Below, piece by piece: positions 24,641 to 32,905 of a stretch of DNA of 64,000 bases; position 1 is the first letter of the stretch; each line of letters begins with the position of its first letter. Source of the stretch: Rhizobium leguminosarum bv. trifolii WSM2297. GTDB lineage: Bacteria > Pseudomonadota > Alphaproteobacteria > Rhizobiales > Rhizobiaceae. Location of the stretch: contig NZ_JH719395.1 in NCBI RefSeq assembly GCF_000271845.1, positions 3,076,208 through 3,140,207 of the forward strand, in the 5' to 3' direction. The notes beneath the pieces are model-generated. The model saw nothing but the letters and a program-made list of their open reading frames with translations, did no database searches and had not been told where the DNA came from. A program made the position numbers and the translations under genes.

Positions 24641-27589
24641 GCCGCGCGAGATCGGGATCAGCGCCAGGACGGCGGTCAGCGCCGTCAGCATGATCGGCCG
24701 GAAACGCCGCACGGCAGCACCGACGATCGCCTCCTGCCGGTGCATGCCGGCCTTGATATCCTGGTCGATCTGGTCGACCAGGATGATCGAATTGCGCATG
24801 ATGATGCCGAGCAGCGCGATGACGCCGAGGATCGCGACGAAGCCAAAGGGCGCGCCGCTGATCAGCAAGGCGGCCGCCGCCCCGATAATGCCGAGCGGCC
24901 CAGTGGCGAGCACCAGCATCGCCTTGCCGAAATGCTGCAGCTGCACCATCAGCAGCACGATGATGACGGCAAGCATGATTGGCGCCTTGGCGGCGATCGA
25001 CATCTGGCTTTCCGCCGCATCCTCGGCGCCACCCTGGATCTCGACATTATAGCCGGCCGGCAGCCTGTCGCGCAGGTCCTTCATATCGGCATACATCTTC
25101 ATGACGACGTCATTCGGCTGCACGCCATCCGGCAGCGTCGCCCGCACGGTGATCGTCGGCAGCCTGTTGCGCCGCCATTCGATGCCCTGCTCCATGACAG
25201 GCACGACCTTGGCGACCTGCGAGACCGGCACGAAGCCGCCGAAATCCGTCGGGACATAGACCGAGTTGACGGCCGACAGCAGCGAACGGCTGGCATCCGG
25301 TTCGCGGGCGACGATCGAGACCGTCTCCTCGCCGTCGCGGAAATCGTCGAGCGCCGCTCCCGACATGGCCGTCTGCAGCATCTGGCGGACGCGCTGCGAA
25401 GTGACGCCGAGCGCCCGTGCACGGTCCTGGTCGATCACCAGCTTCATCGCCGGCACCGGCTCCAGCCAGTCGTCATGGATGGCGCCGAGCATCGGATTGG
25501 CTTCAAAGCGCGCCTTCACCTGATCGGCGATCGCTCGCACTTCCTGGCGGTCAGGCCCCATGACGCGCATCTGCACCGGCCAGCCTGTGGGCGGGCCGAG
25601 GAAGAGCCGGTCGACCTTGCCGCGGATCGACGGGAAGTCTTCCGCAAGGATGGTGCGCAGCTTGACGATCAGCCTTTCGCGGGCCGGTTCGTCATTGGCC
25701 ATGACGAGAAGCTGGGCGAAGTTCGGATTGCGCAGCTGCTGGTCGAGCGGCAGGAAGAAGCGCGGCGCGCCTTCGCCGATATAGGTGGCGATGAACTTCT
25801 TGTCGGGATCATCCATCATCTTGGCTTCGAGCGCCTTGGCCTGAACCTCGACTTCTTTGATGCTGGTGCCCTCGGGCAGCCAGAGATCGACGAGGATTTC
25901 CGGCCGCGAGGATTGCGGGAAGAAATTCTGCGGAATGAACTGGAAGGCCCACAGGCTGGTGGCGAAGGTGCCGAGCGTCAGGAGCAGCACGATGACCCGG
26001 TGGCGAACCGCCCAGCCGACCGTGCCGCGCAGCCGGCGATAGAAGCGTGTATCAAAGGCGTCATGATGCTCGCCGGCGTGATGGCGTTGCTTGAGGATCA
26101 TATAGCCGAGCCACGGCGTGAAATAGACCGCGACGAACCACGAGGTGACCAGCGCGATGCCGACGACGTAGAACAGCGAACGCACATACTCGCCGGCCGT
26201 CGATGCGGCGAAGCCGACGGGAATGAAGCCGGCCGTGGTGATCAGCGTGCCCGTCAGCATCGGGAAGGCGGTCGAGGAATAGGCAAAGCTTGCCGCTTCG
26301 ATCTTGACCAGCCCCTCCTCCAGCTTTCGCTCCATCATCTCGACGACGATCATCGCATCGTCGACCAGCAGGCCGAGCGCGATGATCAGCGCGCCAAGCG
26401 AGATGCGCTGCAGGTCGATGCCGAGTTCATACATCAGCGCGAAGGTGGCGGCGAGCACCAGCGGAATGGCGATGGCGATGACGAGGCCCGAGCGCCAGCC
26501 GATCGACAGGAACGAGACCACAAGCACGATGACAAGCGCTTCGCCGAGCGCATGCATGAATTCGCTGACCGCATCCGTCACCACGTCGGGCTGGTTGGCG
26601 ATCTGGTCAACGGCGACGCCATAAGGCAGTGCTTCTTCGAAGCGCTGGTAGGTTGCCTCGACGCCCTTGCCGACATCGGTCACATTGAAGCCCTTGGCCA
26701 TCACGACGCCGACCTGAACGCTGTCATGGCCGTTGAAACGATATTTGCGCTGATAGGGATCTTCGAGCCCGGAACTGACGGTGGCGATATCGCCGAGCCG
26801 TGTCACCTGGCCGCCGGCGCGAAGGCGCAACTCGCGGATATCCTCCGCCTTCTTGACGTCGCCTTCGACGGAGATGCGCACCGAACGCAGGCCGGTATCG
26901 ACGGAGCCTGCCGGATCGATAGCGTTCTGGCCCTTGATGGCGTTTTGCAGATCGAGGATCGTCAGGCCGCGCTCGGCGAGCGCCTTGGACGAGACGTCGA
27001 TATAGATCTTCTCAGGCTGGTCGCCGATGATCACGGCTTTCTCGACGCCCGGTGTCGTCAACAGCATGTCGCGCGCCTGGATCGCGAATTTCTTCAGTTC
27101 CGGATAGGAATAACCGTCGCCGCTGATCGAATGCAGCGTGATGAAGGTATCGCCGAATTCATCGTTGAAATAGGGGCCCAGCAGGCCCTGCGGCAGCTCG
27201 CTGGAGATGTCGCCGACCTTCTTGCGCACCTGGTAGAAGGCATCCGCCACATCCTTCGAATTGGTGTCGCCCTTGACCTGCAGGGTGATGATCGCGCTGC
27301 CGGCCCTTGTATAGGATTTGACCCAGTCGATATGCGGGGTTTCCTGCAGTTTGCGCTCGATCTTGTTGACGACCTGGTCTTCCATTTCCTGGATGGAAGC
27401 GCCCGGCCAGATCGCCTGCACGACCATGACGCGGAAGGTGAATTCGGGATCCTCACGCTGGCCCATGCGCATCAGACCGAGCACGCCGGTGATGATGATC
27501 AGCCCGAAGAGGAAGCGGGCAATGCTCGGGTGACCGATCGCCCAGCGCGACAGATTGAAGGGCCGCTTTTCGGTGGTGTTGGCGTCCAT
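24443..27589 (-). CDS. RND efflux transporter permease
   Basis: A 1048-residue inner-membrane proton/drug antiporter of the AcrB/HAE family, slightly longer than average. TM1 is near residues 20-40 (FLFGLIIITGVLGLMRMGQR), with large periplasmic loops after TM1 and TM7. The proton-relay pair Asp-Asp lies in GLLVDDAMIVVEMMER (TM4). The C-terminal TM bundle has GIIMRNSIILVDQID and PIMLTALTAVLALIPI. It functions with the adaptor encoded upstream (23 bp gap); no outer-membrane channel gene is linked. Its extreme 3' end is duplicated at 14.4-14.6 kb. Substrates are unknown. Confidence 0.92.
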   Translation of the reverse strand: MDANTTEKRPFNLSRWAIGHPSIARFLFGLIIITGVLGLMRMGQREDPEFTFRVMVVQAIWPGASIQEMEDQVVNKIERKLQETPHIDWVKSYTRAGSAIITLQVKGDTNSKDVADAFYQVRKKVGDISSELPQGLLGPYFNDEFGDTFITLHSISGDGYSYPELKKFAIQARDMLLTTPGVEKAVIIGDQPEKIYIDVSSKALAERGLTILDLQNAIKGQNAIDPAGSVDTGLRSVRISVEGDVKKAEDIRELRLRAGGQVTRLGDIATVSSGLEDPYQRKYRFNGHDSVQVGVVMAKGFNVTDVGKGVEATYQRFEEALPYGVAVDQIANQPDVVTDAVSEFMHALGEALVIVLVVSFLSIGWRSGLVIAIAIPLVLAATFALMYELGIDLQRISLGALIIALGLLVDDAMIVVEMMERKLEEGLVKIEAASFAYSSTAFPMLTGTLITTAGFIPVGFAASTAGEYVRSLFYVVGIALVTSWFVAVYFTPWLGYMILKQRHHAGEHHDAFDTRFYRRLRGTVGWAVRHRVIVLLLTLGTFATSLWAFQFIPQNFFPQSSRPEILVDLWLPEGTSIKEVEVQAKALEAKMMDDPDKKFIATYIGEGAPRFFLPLDQQLRNPNFAQLLVMANDEPARERLIVKLRTILAEDFPSIRGKVDRLFLGPPTGWPVQMRVMGPDRQEVRAIADQVKARFEANPMLGAIHDDWLEPVPAMKLVIDQDRARALGVTSQRVRQMLQTAMSGAALDDFRDGEETVSIVAREPDASRSLLSAVNSVYVPTDFGGFVPVSQVAKVVPVMEQGIEWRRNRLPTITVRATLPDGVQPNDVVMKMYADMKDLRDRLPAGYNVEIQGGAEDAAESQMSIAAKAPIMLAVIIVLLMVQLQHFGKAMLVLATGPLGIIGAAAALLISGAPFGFVAILGVIALLGIIMRNSIILVDQIDQDIKAGMHRQEAIVGAAVRRFRPIMLTALTAVLALIPISRGVFWGPLAYAMMGGILVATVLTILVLPAGYALFFGREPKAKDEPGRDADAIQEEADDRHPPALAAE

Positions 27590-27612
27590 GGTTTTCTTCC
27601 TTTGCGACGCAA

Positions 27613-28752
27613 TCAGCGGACGGTCTGGTCCGTGTCGGCCAGCGCCGACTGCTGGTCCGGCACCTTCACCTTCAGGTTTTCGCTCATGAACTGCGTGCCG
27701 GCGGAAACGACGAGATCGCCGATATCGAGGCCGTCGGTCACGTGCACGCCGTCACCGGTGAAATCGGCAACCTTGATGTCGCGGCCGTGCACGGTCGCCG
27801 TATCGCGGTCGACGGTCCAGACCATCTGCTTGCCGTCCTTCTCAGCCAGAGCGCTGAGCGGGATCGAGACATAGCTGTTGGCGTTGCTGACATCGGCTTC
27901 GATCGTCGCCGTCATGCCGAGCAATACCTGCGGATCGTTCGGCAGACTCACCCGAACTGCAAAGGTACGCGACTGCTGGTCGGCGCTGCCTGAAACCTCA
28001 CGCACCTTGCCGTCGAGCACCAATTTGTCGTCGGCCCAGAAACTTGCCCTGACTGTCTTGCCAGGCTTGAATTCGGCGATATCGTTTTCCGGAACCGCAA
28101 TCTGCACTTCTTTCTCACCGTCGACGGCGACGGTGACGACCGGAGTGCCTGACGCAACGACCTGGCCGACATCGGCATTGATCGTCGTGACAATCCCGTT
28201 GTAGTCGGCCTTCAGCTCCGCATAGCTCACCTGGTTCTTCGCCTGATCGAGCGCCGAGGCGGCGGCATCGCGGCTTGAAACGGCCTGATCGTAACTGAGC
28301 GACGCCTGTTCGAGCTGAGATTTCGGCGAAACATTCTTGTCGAAGAGCTGCTGATTGCGCTTGTTGACCAGATCGGCGGTTTCGACGCCCTTTTCAGCGG
28401 CTGCGAGATTGGCTTCCGCCGTCTTGACGGCGAGCTGGTAATCGGTGGAGTCCATCCGGGCGAGCACGTCGCCCGGCTTCACCTTGTCGCCGATATCGAC
28501 GAGGCGCTCGGTGATCTTGCCGGCGACGCGAAACCCGAGGTTCATCTCCGTGCGCGCCTTGACCGAGCCCGAGTAGTCGAGCTTGCGCGTGTCGCCGGCC
28601 TTGGCGATCTCGACGACCTTCACCGGCCGGATGACTTGTTTGACCTCAGCCTTCTCTTCCGAGCAGGCGGAAACGCCGATGCCGATGGCGCCGACAAGCG
28701 CTAGGGTGGTGACGGACGGCATGCGATGGCTGAGGGTCTTGAGCGAAAACAT
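27613..28752 (-). CDS. RND efflux periplasmic adaptor lipoprotein
   Basis: A 379-residue membrane-fusion protein that bridges the RND pump and an outer-membrane channel. The N-terminus is a lipoprotein signal with lipobox-like GIGVSAC|S. The first beta-barrel and lipoyl half is MNLGFRVAGKITERLVDIG. A helical hairpin (about 110-190, many Gln/Ala/Lys) follows, then DYNGIVTTINADVGQVV as the second lipoyl half. The start at 28752 follows AGGAG; a GTG three codons upstream is also in frame. It is encoded between the TetR gene and the pump. Confidence 0.9.
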   Translation of the reverse strand: MFSLKTLSHRMPSVTTLALVGAIGIGVSACSEEKAEVKQVIRPVKVVEIAKAGDTRKLDYSGSVKARTEMNLGFRVAGKITERLVDIGDKVKPGDVLARMDSTDYQLAVKTAEANLAAAEKGVETADLVNKRNQQLFDKNVSPKSQLEQASLSYDQAVSSRDAAASALDQAKNQVSYAELKADYNGIVTTINADVGQVVASGTPVVTVAVDGEKEVQIAVPENDIAEFKPGKTVRASFWADDKLVLDGKVREVSGSADQQSRTFAVRVSLPNDPQVLLGMTATIEADVSNANSYVSIPLSALAEKDGKQMVWTVDRDTATVHGRDIKVADFTGDGVHVTDGLDIGDLVVSAGTQFMSENLKVKVPDQQSALADTDQTVR

Positions 28753-28801
28753 CGTCCGCACTCCTGGAACGTTTCGGGGGGTCGACGGCGGCGGCCGTCC
28801 G

Positions 28802-29410
28802 TTATTTCTTCAGCGCCCTGATCACGTAGTCGATCAGTTCGTCGACGCTGGCGCGGTTGGTTTTGGCAAGACATTGCGCCACCATCTGCGGGTGGCAGAG
28901 ATTGATCGTCGCCGCGCCGAAGCAACGCGAGGCAACGACCGGGTCCTGCTCGGCGAATTCTCCGGCTGCAATGCCTTCGGCGATGATTTCGGCAATCAGA
29001 TCATGAACCCGATCGATATGTTTCTCGATGACGTGCCAGTCGCGTTCGATCGCGACGATGATCATCTCGTGCACCTTCATCTCGTCGAGCATCAGATCGA
29101 GCGTCAACTGATGCTGGGTCGCGACATAGCGACGCAACCTCTCCTCGGCGCTGACCGGCTGGTGACGAATGTCGTAGGCGATCTGATAGGCTGTGGCGAG
29201 CATGCGGCCGCAAAGCGCCTGGTGGATTTCCACCTTGGAGGCGAAGAAACGATAAATATTGGCTGGCGACATGCCGAGATCGCGGGCGATGTCGGCCACC
29301 GTCGTCTTGCTGTAGCCGTAGTGACGGAACAGCCGCTCGGCCGCATCGAGAATGCGTGTGACATTCTCCTGCCGGGTGACGTCGAGCGTGTTTTCCGCGA
29401 TGTCGTTCAT
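28802..29410 (-). CDS. TetR-family repressor of the RND operon
   Basis: A 202-residue TetR regulator. The DNA-binding domain spans about residues 15-65 (RILDAAERLFRHYGYSKTTV, DIARDLGMSPANIYRFF). The C-terminal ligand domain is of the type found in AcrR/NalC-like efflux repressors. It is the first gene of the operon, and a perfect 13-bp inverted repeat lies just upstream, so autoregulation together with control of the adaptor and pump is likely. Confidence 0.9.
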   Translation of the reverse strand: MNDIAENTLDVTRQENVTRILDAAERLFRHYGYSKTTVADIARDLGMSPANIYRFFASKVEIHQALCGRMLATAYQIAYDIRHQPVSAEERLRRYVATQHQLTLDLMLDEMKVHEMIIVAIERDWHVIEKHIDRVHDLIAEIIAEGIAAGEFAEQDPVVASRCFGAATINLCHPQMVAQCLAKTNRASVDELIDYVIRALKK

Positions 29411-29427
29411 GAGTTTGATGCCTCGAA

Positions 29428-29463
29428 TTACGACTGACGATTTTTGAATTTCGTCAGTCGTAA
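29428..29463. promoter_or_regulatory. TetR operator: 13-bp perfect inverted repeat
   Basis: Arms TTACGACTGACGA (29428-29440) and TCGTCAGTCGTAA (29451-29463) flank a 10-bp AT-rich spacer. The site lies 18 bp upstream of the tetR start. Size and place match TetR-family operators. Confidence 0.75.
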
Positions 29464-29575
29464 ATTATCAGGCGTCATTTGTCAACACGCCGCGGAGCGG
29501 CATCAGCGCTCGGCAGAGACGATCCTGTACGTCCATCTACACGATATGAGGGATTTTCCGAAGCAATAAACGCAA

Positions 29576-29613
29576 TTAAAAAGTGCCGCGACGAAAATTG
29601 CGCGCGGCACTTC
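29576..29613 (-). terminator. intrinsic terminator of the osmC-like gene
   Basis: On the minus strand the stem AAGTGCCGCG/CGCGGCAC is followed by TTTTTAATT. It starts 18 bases after the OsmC stop codon and is the clearest rho-independent terminator in the window. Confidence 0.85.
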
Positions 29614-29630
29614 TTCGGCGGCAGATGAGA

Positions 29631-30062
29631 TCAGGCGAGCTTGACGTCGAGCGTGATCGGAACGGCAGCGAGCGCCTTGGAAATCGGGCAGCCGGCCTTC
29701 GCCTTGTTGGCAAGTTCGGTGAAGGTCGCCTCATCGGCGCCGGGAATGCGGCCGGAGAGCGAAAGATGGATGGCGGTGATGGCGAAGCCGCCCTCGACGC
29801 TTTCCAGCGTCACCTTGGCAGAGGTTTCCATATGCTCGGCGGTAAAGCCGGCTTCACCGAGGATCAAAGACAGCGCCATGGTGAAGCAGCCGGCATGGGC
29901 AGCACCGATCAATTCTTCCGGGTTGGTGCCGGGAATGCCTTCGAAGCGGCTTGCAAAGCCGTAGGGATAATCCTTCAGGGCGCCGCTCTGTGTCGAGATC
30001 AGCCCCTTGCCGTCTTTGAGGCCACCGGTCCAATGGGCCGAAGCCGTACGATTGATCTGCAT
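29631..30062 (-). CDS. osmC: OsmC/Ohr-family peroxiredoxin-like protein
   Basis: A 143-residue thiol peroxidase of the OsmC family, which reduces organic hydroperoxides. The two redox cysteines are in HAGCFTMALS (about 58) and AGCPISKAL (about 124), and the conserved Arg is in the N-terminal SRFEG segment. AGGAGGACGGC precedes the ATG. It is monocistronic, with its own terminator. The OsmC subgroup is favoured by GTNPEELIGAAHAGCF; Ohr is the alternative. Confidence 0.88.
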   Translation of the reverse strand: MQINRTASAHWTGGLKDGKGLISTQSGALKDYPYGFASRFEGIPGTNPEELIGAAHAGCFTMALSLILGEAGFTAEHMETSAKVTLESVEGGFAITAIHLSLSGRIPGADEATFTELANKAKAGCPISKALAAVPITLDVKLA

Positions 30063-30092
30063 GCCGTCCTCCTGTTTCGATTGTGCTCTCAG

Positions 30093-30138
30093 GGCATGAT
30101 GCCGAAAAATGTCAGCGGTTTTCGGAGAGCATCATGCC
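30093..30138. repeat. Rhizobiaceae small intergenic inverted repeat
   Basis: GGCATGATGCCGAAAA (30093-30108) and TTTTCGG..GCATCATGCC (to 30138) form an imperfect hairpin. The layout matches the short GCATGATG-CGAAAA elements common between genes of rhizobia. Confidence 0.6.
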
Positions 30139-30270
30139 TCACTATTTCCAGCAAGCGGCAGGGCGCCGCTCCATGCCTGCGGGAGATGTCTTAGCCTCCC
30201 GACAGGCAATATAATGCTCTATCCCGAGAAGACGACAGGCTTGTAAAAATCTGCTGTAATGCGGGTCTCG

Positions 30271-31050
30271 TCAGGCGGGATGCTGCAGTACGCTGAGACC
30301 GCCGTCGATCGTCAGGCAGGTGGCATTCATGAACGGACACTCGTCCGAGATCATGAATACCGCCGCCATGGCGATCTCCTCCGGCGCCGCGATCCGTCCG
30401 CCGGGATGCAGTTTCAACGTTTCGGCCTTTGCCGCCTCCGGATCGGCGAAGCCGGCCCAGTAGTCGATCACCTTCTGTGTCGAGACATAGCCCGGCGCCA
30501 GCGCATTCACGCGGATATTGCGGGCCGCATATTCGAGACCGAGCGATTTCGTCATCCCGAGCAGCGCGTGTTTTGCCAGCGGATAGGGAAAGGTGTGCGG
30601 GATAATGGTGAAGGCATGCGTCGAGGCGATGTTGAGGATGACGCCGCCGCCCTGTTCGATCAAGCCGGGCAGCACCGCCTTGCAACAGTTCCACGCACCC
30701 TTGAGATTGATGTCGAAGCAGCGGTGCCATTCGTCGTCCGTCGTCTCGAGCGGATCGGCAAAGACGTTGACCCCGGCATTGTTGACGAGCGCGTTCAGCT
30801 GCCCGATCTCTTTGCTTGCTCGCGCCACCGCCGTCGCGATCGTTCCGGCATCGGTAATATCGGCCGGCAGATAACCAAGCCGTCCGCCGCTGCTCTCAAG
30901 CTTTTTCGCCGCCTCCGCCAGCAGCGCGCCGTCACGGTCGATGAGAAAGACAGCGGCATTTTCCCGCAGGAAAGCCTCCGCGATCGCAAGGCCGATACCC
31001 TGCGCGGCGCCGGTTATCAGGATGTTCTTGCCCTGCAGGCGGTCGCCCAT
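30271..31050 (-). CDS. SDR-family sugar dehydrogenase
   Basis: A 259-residue short-chain dehydrogenase/reductase. The nucleotide motif is TGAAQGIGLA (residues about 13-22), NNAGVN is about 88-93, catalytic Ser is in NIASTHAF, and YPLAKHALLG gives the Tyr-x3-Lys pair. The C-terminal segment ends with CLTIDGGLSVLQ. It is last in a sugar uptake operon that also holds an aldose 1-epimerase and an AraFGH-type transporter. It most likely oxidises the imported aldose (galactose, arabinose or fucose-like) to its lactone; substrate assignment is inference. Confidence 0.85.
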   Translation of the reverse strand: MGDRLQGKNILITGAAQGIGLAIAEAFLRENAAVFLIDRDGALLAEAAKKLESSGGRLGYLPADITDAGTIATAVARASKEIGQLNALVNNAGVNVFADPLETTDDEWHRCFDINLKGAWNCCKAVLPGLIEQGGGVILNIASTHAFTIIPHTFPYPLAKHALLGMTKSLGLEYAARNIRVNALAPGYVSTQKVIDYWAGFADPEAAKAETLKLHPGGRIAAPEEIAMAAVFMISDECPFMNATCLTIDGGLSVLQHPA

Positions 31051-31053
31051 CTT

Positions 31054-31941
31054 TCACCCCTCCGGTTGAGCCGGCAGCGCCGACATCTGGACCGTCACCT
31101 TGCCGGCAAGAACGTCCCCCGGCGCAAGCGGCGTGAGCCCACCGAAACCAGGCAGGTGGTGGCCGTTCGGCAGGTGGCTCATCGGCTCGAGACAGAAGAA
31201 GTCGCTGCGGTCGACCGGCATGTAGAGCATGAAGCGATCGAGCGCGCCGTCGGCTTCCAACGCCGCCTGAATTCCGAGTTCCGGCCAGGCGATGGCAGCC
31301 CGCCCATTCCAGCCCTCGAATGCATTGTTCATCCATTTCTGCGGCAACAGCTTGCCGGACTTGAAGTCGAAATCGCCGGGCACAGGGCCGGGCTTTTCAG
31401 GGAGATGGTCCGGCCGCTCGCTCCAATAACGATCGGCCGCAATCGTCAGTCGCGTCTTTGGCGTCCGGACGAAGAAAGGGTGTTGACCGAGCCCGAAGGG
31501 AAGCGCCGCTTCGCCGCGGTTTTCGACGGAAAGCGTCAGCACCAGTGCATCGCCGGCGAGACGGATCTCCTGCCGGGTCAGGTAGGCATAGGGTGAAACC
31601 TCGTCGGCGCTACGGGAAAAGCAGAACTGCGCATGCTCCGCGCTGGCCTCTTCAAGCTGCCAGAGGCCGAGCCAGCCGTCGCCGTGCCGATAGAGCGGAT
31701 CGGACGTATTCGGCTGGAAGACATAGTCGCGTCCGGCAAAGGACATGGCGTTGCCTTCGACGCGATTGCCGAACGGCACCATCGCAAAATTCGCCATCGC
31801 ACCAACCGGCCCGCCGGCCGCCACGAGAAAGGGCGTGTCCCGATAGGTCGCGGCGGTGACGGCAGCACCCCGTCGGCTCACCCGAACGGCGAGCTCGCCG
31901 TGCCTGAGTTCGATGTCGCTCCCGGTTCGTTCTTGGTTCAT
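31054..31941 (-). CDS. aldose 1-epimerase family protein
   Basis: A 295-residue beta-sandwich mutarotase of the GalM superfamily that interconverts alpha and beta anomers. Family blocks include MVPFGNRVEGN (substrate Arg), YRHGDGWLGLW with the catalytic His, and GLGQHPFF with the second His; the C-terminal Glu is near WPELGIQ. Its ATG overlaps the permease stop (ATGA at 31938-31941), and the SDR starts 3 bases after it. It prepares the correct anomer of the imported sugar for the dehydrogenase. Confidence 0.87.
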   Translation of the reverse strand: MNQERTGSDIELRHGELAVRVSRRGAAVTAATYRDTPFLVAAGGPVGAMANFAMVPFGNRVEGNAMSFAGRDYVFQPNTSDPLYRHGDGWLGLWQLEEASAEHAQFCFSRSADEVSPYAYLTRQEIRLAGDALVLTLSVENRGEAALPFGLGQHPFFVRTPKTRLTIAADRYWSERPDHLPEKPGPVPGDFDFKSGKLLPQKWMNNAFEGWNGRAAIAWPELGIQAALEADGALDRFMLYMPVDRSDFFCLEPMSHLPNGHHLPGFGGLTPLAPGDVLAGKVTVQMSALPAQPEG

Positions 31942-32888
31942 CCACGTCGTCCCGCAGCCGAAGATCTCAAATTGTCGAGCAGCACGGCGATCAGCAGGAT
32001 CAACCCGCGCACGACATACTGATAGAATGCCTGGATATTCAGCAGATTCATAACGTTTTCGGCAATGCCCATGATCAGCACGCCGACGATGACGCCGCTC
32101 ATCGCCGCCCGGCCTCCGGCAAGCGAAACGCCGCCGAGAACGCAGGCCGAAATGACCGAAAGCTCAAGTCCGGTCGCCGCATTCGGCTGGCCGGAGGTGA
32201 TGCGCGAGGCAAGCAGGATGCCGGCAATGCCGCAGACGAGCCCCTGCAGCGCAAAGATCCAGATGCGCATGTTGACGACGTTGACGCCGGCAAGCCGCGA
32301 CGCCTCGGGATTGCCGCCGATCGCCAGCGTGTTCTTGCCGAAAACGGTGCGATTGAGCACGAAACCGAAGAGCAGAAAAAGCATCAGCATGATCCAGATC
32401 GGCGTCGGCACGGTCAGGAAGCGCGACAGGGCAAGCTGGTAGAAGGCAGGATCGTTGATGCCGACGGCGCGGCCGTCCGAGGCGATCAGCGCCAGGCCGC
32501 GCACGATCTGCATGGTTGCAAGCGTGGTGATCAGCGCATTGATCCGGAACCGGGCAATGACGATGCCGTTGACGAAGCCGACGATAGCGCCGCAGAGCAG
32601 CGCGGCCAGCAGCCCGACGGGAATGGAGCCCGTCGCATTCGAGACCATCACGGCGATCATGCCGGAGAAGGCGACGATCGATCCGACCGAAAGGTCGAAA
32701 TCGCGGGAGGCCAGGCAGAACATCATCGTGCAGGCGACGATGCCGATCGTCACGACCGATTGCAGCAGCCCCAGCATGTTTCGCTCGGTCAGAAAATTCG
32801 GAACGAAAAGCGAGACGATCACGAAAGCAGCAGCGAAGATCACCACCAGCCCCTGTTCGCCGAGAAGGATTTTTTTCAACGAATTCAT
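31938..32888 (-). CDS. CUT2 sugar ABC transporter permease (AraH/RbsC type)
   Basis: A 316-residue permease of the CUT2 family with about eight to ten hydrophobic segments, starting with GLVVIFAAAFVIVSLFVP. The conserved CUT2 blocks DFDLSVGSIVAFSGMIAV and GGNPEASRLAGVNV are present. The start at 32888 is chosen because family similarity begins there; a longer upstream frame is not coding-like. It works with the adjacent ATPase and binding protein. Confidence 0.88.
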   Translation of the reverse strand: MNSLKKILLGEQGLVVIFAAAFVIVSLFVPNFLTERNMLGLLQSVVTIGIVACTMMFCLASRDFDLSVGSIVAFSGMIAVMVSNATGSIPVGLLAALLCGAIVGFVNGIVIARFRINALITTLATMQIVRGLALIASDGRAVGINDPAFYQLALSRFLTVPTPIWIMLMLFLLFGFVLNRTVFGKNTLAIGGNPEASRLAGVNVVNMRIWIFALQGLVCGIAGILLASRITSGQPNAATGLELSVISACVLGGVSLAGGRAAMSGVIVGVLIMGIAENVMNLLNIQAFYQYVVRGLILLIAVLLDNLRSSAAGRRG

Positions 32889-32905
32889 CGCTTGTATTCC
32901 TGATC

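Noticed and set aside
24467..27874. Very long open frame (over 1100 codons) antisense to the RND pump gene
   Set aside because: It is rich in Arg, Asp, His and Gln, has no recognisable domain, and mirrors the pump gene's codons. Long antisense frames are common in high-GC genes.
29428..29463. The inverted repeat as a transcription terminator
   Set aside because: It lies upstream of the tetR start and not after a gene end, and has no U-run after the stem; an operator fits better.
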